A DNA stretch of 64,000 nucleotides from Labilibaculum euxinicum (lineage in GTDB: Bacteria > Bacteroidota > Bacteroidia > Bacteroidales > Marinifilaceae): contig NZ_WTCR01000007.1 of NCBI RefSeq assembly GCF_009795715.1, positions 248,001-312,000 of the forward strand. Direction: 5' to 3'. The translations under genes and the position numbers were made by a program. Below, in pieces: positions 56,567 to 64,000 of the stretch; position 1 is the first letter of the stretch, and each line of letters opens with the position of its first letter. The notes under the pieces were generated by a model that ran no database searches, was not told the DNA's origin, and was given only the letters and a program-made list of their open reading frames with translations.

Positions 56567-57892
56567 TTAGTATTTATTCAACAATTGACGCAAACGAACC
56601 AATTTAGTCTCCCAAAATTCAATCGCTTCATTTTGCGGACTGTCAAAATTATTCTTTACCGATTTATAACTAATATCATCTTTTTGCTTTGAAGAAAAAC
56701 TTGATGCTATTTGCTTGGATAATTTTGTGATATTATCAGTTTGTAAGATATTCTCATCGCAAAGCAATCGGAAAAACAGAGCCATTTGCGACACCGTTAA
56801 ATTGGACTTAACCTTTCCAAAACCATTTGAACTGCTCATGCTATTCAATAAAGTGCTGTCGTAATTCTTTAGTTTGTCCTCAATAAATACTATCAATTTA
56901 TCCAAAGTAACATCAACCAAAGTCATAATATTCGACAAATGATGTTTTCTATAAGTAGGGCTGTCCTTTAAAGTGTAAAGTCGTTTTTTAAAAGCTATCA
57001 AAACCTCATATCGTTCTTTCTCATTCTTGCCGGATAAAGATTTGTTAAGATACTCAACACTATAAGCATAAGTCTCTGCGGATGCAATATTTGTCTCGAT
57101 TAGAAAATTTAACACCTCCTCTTCTTGAACAAGATTATCTGTAGTGTCTAACAAACTATCTAACACCTTCAAGGGCTTTTGGATGAACGAATAAGTCCTA
57201 TTAGAATCATACAAATTTATGTAAACCTGAGACTTTACATCCCTTACGAAATCTTGAAAAGACGTAAAATCCTTTACTATATCATCTTTTCCAATTTCTT
57301 TATCCTTTGGTTCACTTTGGACATCAGAAAGTGAATTAAGAGGAGAATCAGCATATTCGCTAGCTTCAAACATTACACTATCAAAAAGCACGTGATCATT
57401 TCCAAGTGAAAAACTTTTAAAGAATTCTTCACGCCATACCTCCACTTTCGTCTCATCAATACTCTTATATCTTAAAATTAAACTTTCGTCTTCTAAAATA
57501 TCATTAAGAGATACAAATAACTTAACAGTAATAAATTTCAGCAAACCTACAACTCCCTCATAGGCAACAAGAAGATTCGCATAATAGTCATAGCTATCAT
57601 AGTTTATTTGGAAAATTATTAAATCTTCGAGAGCAGATTTTAGACAACATTCAATTCTTGTTTTAAAACTTAACAGTCTCTTTGCCCTAAATTCAAACAT
57701 AGATTGAACTGCTTCACGAGATTTACCTTGTCCTGCAATGTCAAAATATATTTTCTTGATTTTATCGAACTCGTATTTTAACTTTTCACAAATATCTTTA
57801 TTCAAAAATACTATAGAGATTTCATCTTCATTCTCAATTTTTTCATAAGTGTCGTAAAACAACCTCTCTAAATATTCAAATTCATCCCTCAT
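56567..57892 (-). CDS. Unknown 441-aa island protein, RteC-like C-terminal region
   Basis: No confident family. The protein is strongly helical and charged, with a low-complexity linker at about 180-210. The last 80 residues (LTVSQMALFFRLLCDENIL, then ISYKSVKNNFDSPQNEAIEF) recall the C-terminal part of RteC-like regulators and of hypothetical proteins in Bacteroidetes integrative elements, where this region is a winged-helix-like module. That is a motif impression only. It is the gene nearest attR and is transcribed towards the replication module. Confidence 0.65.
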   Translation of the reverse strand: MRDEFEYLERLFYDTYEKIENEDEISIVFLNKDICEKLKYEFDKIKKIYFDIAGQGKSREAVQSMFEFRAKRLLSFKTRIECCLKSALEDLIIFQINYDSYDYYANLLVAYEGVVGLLKFITVKLFVSLNDILEDESLILRYKSIDETKVEVWREEFFKSFSLGNDHVLFDSVMFEASEYADSPLNSLSDVQSEPKDKEIGKDDIVKDFTSFQDFVRDVKSQVYINLYDSNRTYSFIQKPLKVLDSLLDTTDNLVQEEEVLNFLIETNIASAETYAYSVEYLNKSLSGKNEKERYEVLIAFKKRLYTLKDSPTYRKHHLSNIMTLVDVTLDKLIVFIEDKLKNYDSTLLNSMSSSNGFGKVKSNLTVSQMALFFRLLCDENILQTDNITKLSKQIASSFSSKQKDDISYKSVKNNFDSPQNEAIEFWETKLVRLRQLLNKY

Positions 57893-58025
57893 ACTATTCC
57901 TTTAAATTTTTATTAAGTTGACAAAACTAATAAAATGCGGTGCATTCTGAACATTTTTTATATCTTTGAATTACTCGCAAACGAGAACATTTTGATAAAA
58001 AGCAAAGCAATCAAGTAGTTACATA

Positions 58026-58036
58026 ATTCGGTGTAG
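58026..58036. promoter_or_regulatory. Integrase arm-type site near attR
   Basis: ATTCGGTGTAG matches 41408-41418 exactly. It lies 65 bp inside the attR core, mirroring the cluster beside attL. Confidence 0.45.
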
Positions 58037-58100
58037 TGAAAAATAGTTTACAGAGCTAAATCATTGTATTACAGCATACGAGATAGGGATGGTTCAAGAT

Positions 58101-58113
58101 CCTCTCTCTCCGC
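58101..58113 (+). other. attR of the integrated island
   Basis: CCTCTCTCTCCGC repeats 41284-41296. The preceding GGTTCAAGAT resembles the T-arm of tRNA-Ser without forming a tRNA. What follows (an A run and a terminator stem) is presumably the tRNA's original downstream sequence. Confidence 0.75.
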
Positions 58114-58120
58114 AAAAAAA

Positions 58121-58149
58121 AAGCAACTAAATATTAGTTGCTTTTTTTT
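58121..58149 (+). terminator. Displaced original terminator of tRNA-Ser
   Basis: AAGCAACTAA (58121-58130) and TTAGTTGCTT (58134-58143) form a 10-bp stem with a 3-nt loop and a T run. There is no gene just upstream, only attR, which fits a tRNA terminator moved away by the island. The rest of 58150-58404 holds no gene I can support. Confidence 0.8.
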
Positions 58150-58404
58150 ATGCGCTAAATAAAGGAAACCAAGGGATTCAAACGAAACCATAAAACAGTA
58201 AATAATACCAAAGCTTAAAAGCTTTGCCTCCTAAAACACCAAACTAAAGTAGGGTAAATACTTGAAAATTCTTTTTGCTTGTGTCACTCCTTCTTTAAAG
58301 ACAGAGAGCCCATTTGGAAAACAAGCAGCACAAATAATCCCTATTATCGGGAGAAACACCTGGCAATTTTTTTGCCGATGCCCGGGGAGAGAACACCATA
58401 CTTT

Positions 58405-58620
58405 CTATTCAATTTTTAAATTCAACCTACGGGCACGATCTTGAATTAATGCGGTATAGGCTTCTTTCATTTTGAGAGGAAGGAAACTGCTTTCAATCAG
58501 ATCAAACCAAGACGGGATCGTTTTTTCAAATTTTGTAAAGATATTATCCTGTGTTTTTTCCGGAATCTCAAACAGATTAAAGTCTGTAAAAAATAATGAT
58601 CTCACCTGGAATGAAAACAT
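58405..58620 (-). CDS. Small protein at the end of the paralogue operon
   Basis: A 71-aa protein of unknown function (MFSFQVRSLFFTDF...). The ATG at 58620 overlaps the stop of the gene before it as TGATG, so it is probably translated by coupling. It is amphipathic and has no membrane helix or metal motif. It could be a small partner of the larger proteins, or the separated tail of one. Confidence 0.55.
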   Translation of the reverse strand: MFSFQVRSLFFTDFNLFEIPEKTQDNIFTKFEKTIPSWFDLIESSFLPLKMKEAYTALIQDRARRLNLKIE

Positions 58621-59888
58621 CAAAATAGTAAGACCTCTTTCTCCTGCAGGTCTTCTTCATCAGCGATCCCCTCTAAATCATCTTTTAACAGCTCTTTTCC
58701 TTTTCTCATGTATTCATCAAAAGCATCCCAATTGTAGGTGTCTTTTTCGTTCCTGTTGATATGTTTCGCCACATCAAAAAGATAATCCAAACCACATTCT
58801 TTAAAAAGGGTAAAAATTCCTTGTTCAGGATTCATTTCGCTGGAAGCAAACACTTCCAGTTTGGCAATGTTCCAATAAGTAATTTCCTCTTTGCTTAAGC
58901 CCGATAATTTTTCCAGCTTATCACCTTCGGGAGTACCACGCTGTGTCACGAAAAGAAAAGTGCTGATTACTAGCTTGTCACACACCGGCCCGGCAATAAA
59001 ATACCCCAACTTAAAATCTTTGTAATAAATCGGAAACAATACATTTCTACGATAAATCAAAGGCTCTTTATTCCTCATACTAATACCGATGTAACTTTGT
59101 GCAACTTCCTCTCCAATGGGTTTAATCCGGCTAAAATATCTTATAAGTGCATGATTTTGAATGCAGACAGGAAGTTCTTCCTCATCTCCTTTGTATAAGC
59201 CGGATAACTTAGCCGCCGAAATGCTGATCCATTGAGGTTCATCATTTACACTTTGGCAGCCTATCTGATAAACAATTCTTTTGATCCCATTTATTTTCAC
59301 TTTACTAACCCGTGGTTCAACGCTGCATATCTTTAGGGTATGATACAAGCCATGCACATCATCTTTTCTGTATTCATATGAAGTTTTGAAAGTGTGCATG
59401 GTTGTCGTAAATGGATTTGAAACAATAAGTATCCTGTTGTAATTCCAATACAAATCCGTTATTGGTTTTTCAATTTTAGCAAAATGCCTAAATAATACAT
59501 GCAAAGCCTTTTTAATTTCAGTACTTCTTGTTTCAGGAACATAGGAGTGCCATGCTATGAACCGCTCAACGGCCACCATAGCAATCACCGAAACCGGCTT
59601 TTGTCCTTCTACCAAAACGGATTTTTCCTGCTGGCAAAACAGCTGACAGAAATGCTTGTAGATTCTCATTTTCTCTCTACTGATCTTATGCCCTGCCATC
59701 AATTTCGGCTCCATAAAATGCATGCGAAGCCTGTAAATTTCTTTCATCTCCTGTTGGCTTATTATGCCTAGAGCATCAGCACAGCCAAGTAATTGGCACA
59801 CTTGTTTTATCCGATTAAAATTGACATTTACGGCTGCACTTTCGTTATACTTTACAACGGGTGTTTTCCTTTTTCCTTTCTTACTCAT
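58620..59888 (-). CDS. Unknown protein, second of two tandem paralogues
   Basis: A 422-aa protein. I start at 59888 (MSKKGKRKTPVV), where ATGAGTAA overlaps the upstream stop; this also gives the same N-terminus type as its paralogue (MSKKRKKTNTS). Shared blocks include ELPVCIQNHALIRYFSRIKPI, CDKLVISTFLFVTQRGTPEGD (in part), KLEKLSGLSKEEITYW and YNWDAFDEYMRKGKELL. I do not recognise the family; no catalytic motif of a known enzyme stands out. The basic N-terminus might contact nucleic acid. Confidence 0.75.
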   Translation of the reverse strand: MSKKGKRKTPVVKYNESAAVNVNFNRIKQVCQLLGCADALGIISQQEMKEIYRLRMHFMEPKLMAGHKISREKMRIYKHFCQLFCQQEKSVLVEGQKPVSVIAMVAVERFIAWHSYVPETRSTEIKKALHVLFRHFAKIEKPITDLYWNYNRILIVSNPFTTTMHTFKTSYEYRKDDVHGLYHTLKICSVEPRVSKVKINGIKRIVYQIGCQSVNDEPQWISISAAKLSGLYKGDEEELPVCIQNHALIRYFSRIKPIGEEVAQSYIGISMRNKEPLIYRRNVLFPIYYKDFKLGYFIAGPVCDKLVISTFLFVTQRGTPEGDKLEKLSGLSKEEITYWNIAKLEVFASSEMNPEQGIFTLFKECGLDYLFDVAKHINRNEKDTYNWDAFDEYMRKGKELLKDDLEGIADEEDLQEKEVLLF

Positions 59889-61173
59889 CAAGCCCCTCCT
59901 CAACCAATTCTTCGAGTATTTCATCTTCTGCTCCCTCATCAAATAGTTCTGTTTTCCCCAGATTGATGTATTCGTTTAAAGCTTTCCAATTGTAATTTCT
60001 CTGCTCCTTCTCACAGCCTAATGATTGTACAGTAAATAAATGACTTATTCCTGCATCCTCAAATGCTTTCCTCATTTCATGATTAGTCTCCAAATTTGAA
60101 CCGAAGAAATTTTCAAGGCTGCCAATTTTCCAGTACGATATTTCTTCTTTACTTAAACCCAATACTTTTTCCAGCTTATCACCTTCGGGCGTATAATGAT
60201 GAGTCAAAAATAAAAATGTCTTAATGATCAATCTATCTTTATTAATTACTCCTAAGAAATAACCACATTTTAGATTTATATGAAAATACGGGATCAAGAT
60301 ATTTCCCTTGTAGATTTCAATCTTCAAAGAGGTTTGTAAAGTATAACTAAGTTGATGGATAATATCTATACCAGATAGTGGTTTTAATCGCTCCAATAAT
60401 CGGTTATAGGCGTGATTTTGAATACACAGCGGCAATTCCTTTTTATCACCACGGTATACTCCCTGAAGGCTTTTTACAGGTACAAACACCCAATTCATAG
60501 TAAAGCCATAATCCAAATACCCTAATTGAAATACTTTCCTGAGTTTACCATTTTCGATATAATTACCCGAACGGCACGGAACAGCCTCTAAAGTTGAAAA
60601 ATAATGCATCCCGAGTGTTGGATATTCCTTCACATTAAAATCAAACTTCAGATTATATAAGGTTTCGCTAAAAATGTTGGTACTATTGGAAGTAATCGCA
60701 TAATGATAAATAATTGTCTTAATCGTTTCCTGCAAAGTCCCCAATTTTAACCGCATAGGAGTAAAGGCAATCTGCAATTGATTTTTTCTTTCACCTGTCA
60801 CATTGTCAAGTGAGGTTAAAAATTGCAATCCTACAAGAATTTCAAAATTGGTGAGTTCTACGTCCCTATCCGGCTGCAGTTTGTAAATACTGTGAGCATA
60901 AAAATCCTGCACATATTTCGTAAAGAATTCTAATGCATCTTTTGAAACAACCTCTTTGTTCTCAAACTTAATAGATCCTACATAAACTCTATGTCCGAAG
61001 GCATTACTTTTTTCATCTTTTGAAAGAAGTTTAAAAGCAGTTTCACAATCGGTCTGATAACATACGCGTTCTAAAATTTTTAAATATTTTTTTTTAAGTA
61101 CAGGATTGTTATGAGGACTGTTATCCCGTTTTCTTACTTGCGAAGTATTTGTTTTCTTTCTCTTTTTGGACAT
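59881..61173 (-). CDS. Unknown protein, first of two tandem paralogues
   Basis: A 430-aa protein and clear relative of the gene downstream; the best matching stretches are ELPLCIQNHAYNRLLERLKPL, DRLIIKTFLFLTHHYTPEGD, KLEKVLGLSKEEISYWKIG and NYNWKALNEYINLGKTEL. The invariant pair of blocks QNHA..R...R.KP and TPEGDKLEK..GLSKEEI.YW is the family signature. The N-terminus is very basic. Function unknown. It leads the three-gene operon just outside the island. Confidence 0.77.
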   Translation of the reverse strand: MSKKRKKTNTSQVRKRDNSPHNNPVLKKKYLKILERVCYQTDCETAFKLLSKDEKSNAFGHRVYVGSIKFENKEVVSKDALEFFTKYVQDFYAHSIYKLQPDRDVELTNFEILVGLQFLTSLDNVTGERKNQLQIAFTPMRLKLGTLQETIKTIIYHYAITSNSTNIFSETLYNLKFDFNVKEYPTLGMHYFSTLEAVPCRSGNYIENGKLRKVFQLGYLDYGFTMNWVFVPVKSLQGVYRGDKKELPLCIQNHAYNRLLERLKPLSGIDIIHQLSYTLQTSLKIEIYKGNILIPYFHINLKCGYFLGVINKDRLIIKTFLFLTHHYTPEGDKLEKVLGLSKEEISYWKIGSLENFFGSNLETNHEMRKAFEDAGISHLFTVQSLGCEKEQRNYNWKALNEYINLGKTELFDEGAEDEILEELVEEGLDE

Positions 61174-61191
61174 CGAACATCTGATTTAAAA

Positions 61192-61221
61192 TGCAGGTGT
61201 TAAATTAACAATATACCTGCA
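61192..61221. promoter_or_regulatory. Nested inverted repeat upstream of the paralogue operon
   Basis: TGCAGGT (61192-61198) and ACCTGCA (61215-61221) bracket GTTAAATTAAC, itself an inverted repeat around one base. It lies 19-48 bp before the start at 61173, inside the leader, where it could act as an operator or RNA hairpin. In the remaining part of 61174-61582 no gene is visible. Confidence 0.35.
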
Positions 61222-61582
61222 AATAAAAATAAAAACCCCTTATTTTATATAACAATTTTATTATTATTTGTCAGGTGTTATACATCGATACAGTTGCCTC
61301 GCTCAACTCCCAATCGCACCATACTGAATTAGAAAGTGCAGAACCCTATCAATTTGTCGCATCTAATCTCTATCTTCGCAGGCTTGGTTTTGTTTGCAAA
61401 TAGCTGGAATTTGGGATAGCGTTCTACTAAAGTTTTCTAATTTTAAATATTGGCATAACCTGATGGGCATATATCCGAACCGGCACTTGTTTTTATTCTA
61501 AACAGAAACATCAATTCAATAAACGGCAAAATACAAGAAGCTTATCATCAACTATAGATCATTAAATTAAGGCAATCACCAT

Positions 61583-62665
61583 ATGAATTTTGAGGAAAAA
61601 AAACATCAAATTAAAAGATATGATCTATCGGAAGATAAATCGTTAAAGGCCTGGAGTGCTGCGGACGAATATCTTTTACAGGCATTTACTGATTTGGAAA
61701 AAAACCCAAATCATTTGGGCATTTATGGTGACCGGTTTGGTTTTTTGGGCTGTTATTTACATTCATTTAACCCGACAGTAGTATTCACTCAAAAAAGTCA
61801 GCAGAAAGCCATTGGTGCCAATTTAAAAGCACACAATATTCCAATGCTTAATTTTTCGGATCCGCTTTCACCTCTTGAAAATGAAATGGATTTCGCCTTG
61901 GTAAATGTGCCTAAATCTTTAGAGCTTTTTCAGCTTTTTCTTGAACAGATTGCAGGCAATTCGAGTGAAGATATTACCGTAATCTGTGCATTCATGACCC
62001 GCCATTTTAGTCCTAAATTATTACAAATAGCACAGGAATATTTCGATGTAACGGAACAAAGCAGAGCGGTAAAAAAAGCGCGTCTATTGGTGCTTACAAA
62101 AAAGAAAAACATTGTTAAAAAGGAACTCATTACCTCGCTAAACTACAACAATCAAGACTACAAACAGTATTGGGGAGTGTTTTCGGCACAACATATTGAT
62201 TATGCCACACAGTTTTTTTTGGAACATCTTGAAATAGATGATACCGATCGGTGTATTTTGGATTTAGCCTCTGGAAATGGAATTATTGGCAATGAAATAT
62301 TCAAAGAATTGCCTGATGCTGAAATCCATTTAATGGATGATTCTTACCTGGCTGTTTCTTCAGCAAAATTAAATGTTCAAGGAGAAAATATACATCATCA
62401 TTTTAATAATGAGCTAACCATTTTTGATGATAACACTTTTGATTTGATTGTGACAAATCCGCCCTTTCATTTCGAATTTGAGATAAACATCCAAATTCCC
62501 CTTCATCTCTTTAAAGGGTGTCTCCGCTGTCTGAAAAAAGGCGGAAATCTTCAGCTTGTCGCAAATAAACATTTAAATTACAAAATACATTTGGAGCCTC
62601 TGTTCTCGTCGGTTGAGATTATCGCTGAAGACAAAAAATTTATTGTGTACAAATGCATTAAGTAA
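61583..62665 (+). CDS. Class I SAM methyltransferase, RlmG/RsmC type
   Basis: A 360-aa protein with the two-domain layout of 23S/16S rRNA guanine-N2 methyltransferases: an N-terminal degenerate methyltransferase-like half (LGIYGDRFGFLGCYLHSF) and a catalytic C-terminal half. There motif I is CILDLASGNGIIGNEIF, the acidic loop HLMDDSYLAV, and motif IV DLIVTNPPFHF with the NPPF needed for base-amine methylation. Length and the N-terminal half favour RlmG (guanine 1835 of 23S rRNA in E. coli) over RsmC. No partner genes. Confidence 0.78.
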   Translation: MNFEEKKHQIKRYDLSEDKSLKAWSAADEYLLQAFTDLEKNPNHLGIYGDRFGFLGCYLHSFNPTVVFTQKSQQKAIGANLKAHNIPMLNFSDPLSPLENEMDFALVNVPKSLELFQLFLEQIAGNSSEDITVICAFMTRHFSPKLLQIAQEYFDVTEQSRAVKKARLLVLTKKKNIVKKELITSLNYNNQDYKQYWGVFSAQHIDYATQFFLEHLEIDDTDRCILDLASGNGIIGNEIFKELPDAEIHLMDDSYLAVSSAKLNVQGENIHHHFNNELTIFDDNTFDLIVTNPPFHFEFEINIQIPLHLFKGCLRCLKKGGNLQLVANKHLNYKIHLEPLFSSVEIIAEDKKFIVYKCIK

Positions 62666-62813
62666 TTATATCAAAATTGATCTTATAAGATAGTGCTTAT
62701 AGAATCGAGTCATACCCTGACAAGGAAGACTTGTATACAGACAGAGCACGACAAGCTGATATTTTAAGCAGGATTTTGATATTAAATTGGTATTACCCCT
62801 GAGAAACATATAA

Positions 62814-62838
62814 AAGCCCGACCAATACAGTCGGGCTT
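62814..62838. terminator. Bidirectional terminator between rlmG-like gene and the metal operon
   Basis: AAGCCCGAC (62814-62822) and GTCGGGCTT (62830-62838) form a 9-bp stem with A/T runs on both sides. It mainly closes the minus-strand metal operon ending at 62879. Confidence 0.8.
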
Positions 62839-62878
62839 CAATTTTTAATCCTGAAGGAAAATATCCAAACCATTTGTT

Positions 62879-63253
62879 CTATTCATGCTGATGATGTCCT
62901 TCGTCACTTTTCATCTCAGCATTCGTCCGATCGTATTTACAACAAGCCGGCAGCTTATTGTAATTCTCATCTTTCGCTTTATGCATTTCCGTATCATGTC
63001 CTGCATTGGCAATGGCCATATGTATTTTGTGAATGTCTGTTTTGGTTGTATCAAAAGCAACCTCAATTATTTTCGTTTCCTTGTTCCAATCTGCCAGTGT
63101 TACACCATCCACCGCTAAAGCCGCTTTTTCGATTCGGTTTTCGCACATTCCACAATTACCAAATACCTTAAATTTTTTACTTGTTTGCTGAGCAGATAAA
63201 CTAAGTCCGCTCACTAAAAACAATCCGATTAATCCTATTAGTTTTAACTTCAT
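62879..63253 (-). CDS. Secreted heavy-metal-associated (HMA) domain protein
   Basis: A 124-aa protein with a signal peptide (LIGLIGLFLVSGLSLSAQ). Residues about 25-95 form a ferredoxin-like HMA fold with the metal-binding CxxC in FGNCGMCENRIEKAAL. The tail has a CC pair and is His-rich at the end (DEGHHQHE). It resembles copper chaperones found with Cus-type efflux genes, and the gene upstream encodes such an adaptor. Confidence 0.88.
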   Translation of the reverse strand: MKLKLIGLIGLFLVSGLSLSAQQTSKKFKVFGNCGMCENRIEKAALAVDGVTLADWNKETKIIEVAFDTTKTDIHKIHMAIANAGHDTEMHKAKDENYNKLPACCKYDRTNAEMKSDEGHHQHE

Positions 63254-63297
63254 AACATTTACTTTTATCCTTATTAACTATTTTATTTTACAACACA

Positions 63298-64000
63298 TTA
63301 CTTAATTGTTTCCTTCACTTCTCCACATCCGAGCATCATGTCTCCAAAATAAGGGTTTTGAATTTCCTCAGAATTACTGAACCAGTAAGCACCTTTATCA
63401 TCAGCAGCCATAGGGCAGAATTGATAGTAAGTTGTTACTTTATACAGCCCAAAAGATTTTATACTTTTATACAAAGCCTGGTTAAATGGGGCAAAAGCAG
63501 TTCTTTGCGCATCAATATCTTTACTGGCAGCAATCGCTTTCAACTTGGTCTCAAGTACATTTAAATTGGTCATCCACTCCATATGGGCATCCCCTTTTAA
63601 CAGCTCCATGTCAACAGTACTCAGTTTTGACAGTAAGGATTCCGCGGCAGGCTCAACCAAAGATGGGTTGGAGGTAACAAAAGCTTTTGTGAGCAGCAAA
63701 TATTCGTTATAAAAACCTGTTAATTGCTTTTTAAATTTTTCATCCACCACAGTGCCTTCCATTTTTTGCATCGAATTACCGCCCACCATATCTCCGTGAT
63801 TATGACCCATTGAGACTTTTCCTCCTTCAGGATTCATCATACTTGGAAGCCCAATTAGCTGAGCGGCAGCATCAATTTTAAAGACTCCGTTTATTGCAAT
63901 TTCTTCATTCTCTTTCAAGCCCTCACTCACAACAAAAAATGCGCCTGCTTCGGGTCCTAAAACTATTTCACGATACAAAAAAGACGGGGTTTCCCGATTC
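63298..64000 (-). CDS. RND efflux periplasmic adaptor (CusB-like) with DUF3347 C-terminal domain, partial
   Basis: The gene enters from the right edge without a start; the frame is open to 64000 (NRETPSFLYREIVLGPEAG...). The beginning is the membrane-proximal beta-domain of an RND adaptor (VVSEGLKENEEIAINGVFKIDAAAQL). After a His/Met-rich linker (MGHNHGDMVGG) comes a DUF3347 domain ending in YYQFCPMAADDKGAYWFS and NPYFGDMMLGCG, where Cys, Met and His residues could bind copper. Together with the HMA protein this is the end of a Cu/Ag-type efflux operon. Confidence 0.85.
   Translation of the reverse strand, partial: NRETPSFLYREIVLGPEAGAFFVVSEGLKENEEIAINGVFKIDAAAQLIGLPSMMNPEGGKVSMGHNHGDMVGGNSMQKMEGTVVDEKFKKQLTGFYNEYLLLTKAFVTSNPSLVEPAAESLLSKLSTVDMELLKGDAHMEWMTNLNVLETKLKAIAASKDIDAQRTAFAPFNQALYKSIKSFGLYKVTTYYQFCPMAADDKGAYWFSNSEEIQNPYFGDMMLGCGEVKETIK

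Noticed and set aside
58081-58113. A second tRNA-Ser gene at attR
   Set aside because: Only the T-arm-like bases and the 13-bp core are present; there is no anticodon arm or 5' acceptor strand.
58262-58444. 60-codon plus-strand open frame after the displaced terminator
   Set aside because: It runs into the end of the opposite-strand small gene and has no recognisable feature.

Overview
The window is AT-rich DNA from a member of the Bacteroidota, probably a Bacteroidales/Marinilabiliales-type polysaccharide degrader (genus not determined). The evidence is SusC/SusD pairs, hybrid two-component regulators (HTCS), a TTG-N18-TAnnTTTG promoter ahead of a tRNA, and a Bacteroidetes-type integrase and replication module.

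Positions 1-39.2 kb are a polysaccharide utilisation locus (PUL) whose enzyme set points to rhamnogalacturonan-I / pectin. Two HTCS sensors (1122-5390 +; 33397-37680 -) bracket it. A minus-strand block carries a three-domain esterase, a PL11 rhamnogalacturonan lyase, a GH28, a small secreted protein, a CE12-type esterase and a GH105. A divergent plus-strand block carries SusC/SusD, a GH105-SGNH-GH43-like fusion, a CE12 esterase, a GH106 alpha-L-rhamnosidase, a GH28 and a GH2. Beyond the second HTCS come a GH43-like lipoprotein and L-rhamnose mutarotase. The likely flow is: outer-membrane binding and import by SusCD, backbone cutting by PL11/GH28, deacetylation by the SGNH esterases, removal of the unsaturated uronate by GH105, rhamnose release by GH106, side-chain trimming by GH2/GH43, and rhamnose anomer conversion by RhaM. 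A second SusC (partial) opens the window.

A ModF-like double ATPase separates the PUL from tRNA-Ser(GGA) at 41211-41298. A mobile island of about 16.8 kb sits in the 3' end of this tRNA (41284 to 58113), bounded by a 13-bp repeat. It holds a tyrosine integrase at the tRNA side, a six-gene minus-strand operon, a 1.2-kb noncoding repeat region that looks like a replication origin, a split primase/helicase module, an excisionase-like HTH protein and an unknown 441-aa protein. The six-gene operon is the most interesting part: a Gabija-like pair (OLD-family ATPase/TOPRIM nuclease plus UvrD-like helicase) is followed by a predicted Cys-His-Asp papain/transglutaminase-fold protein, a helical scaffold-like protein, a protein with an N-terminal PD-(D/E)XK-like domain, and a protein joining a sigma-70 region-4 HTH to a TnsA-like nuclease. 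The last three are linked by TAATG stop/start overlaps. I propose that these four genes are an undescribed defence module, or an extension of the Gabija-like pair.

After the island come a translationally coupled three-gene operon with two large paralogues of unknown function, an RlmG-like 23S rRNA methyltransferase, and the end of a copper/heavy-metal efflux operon (HMA protein and a partial RND adaptor with a DUF3347 tail).
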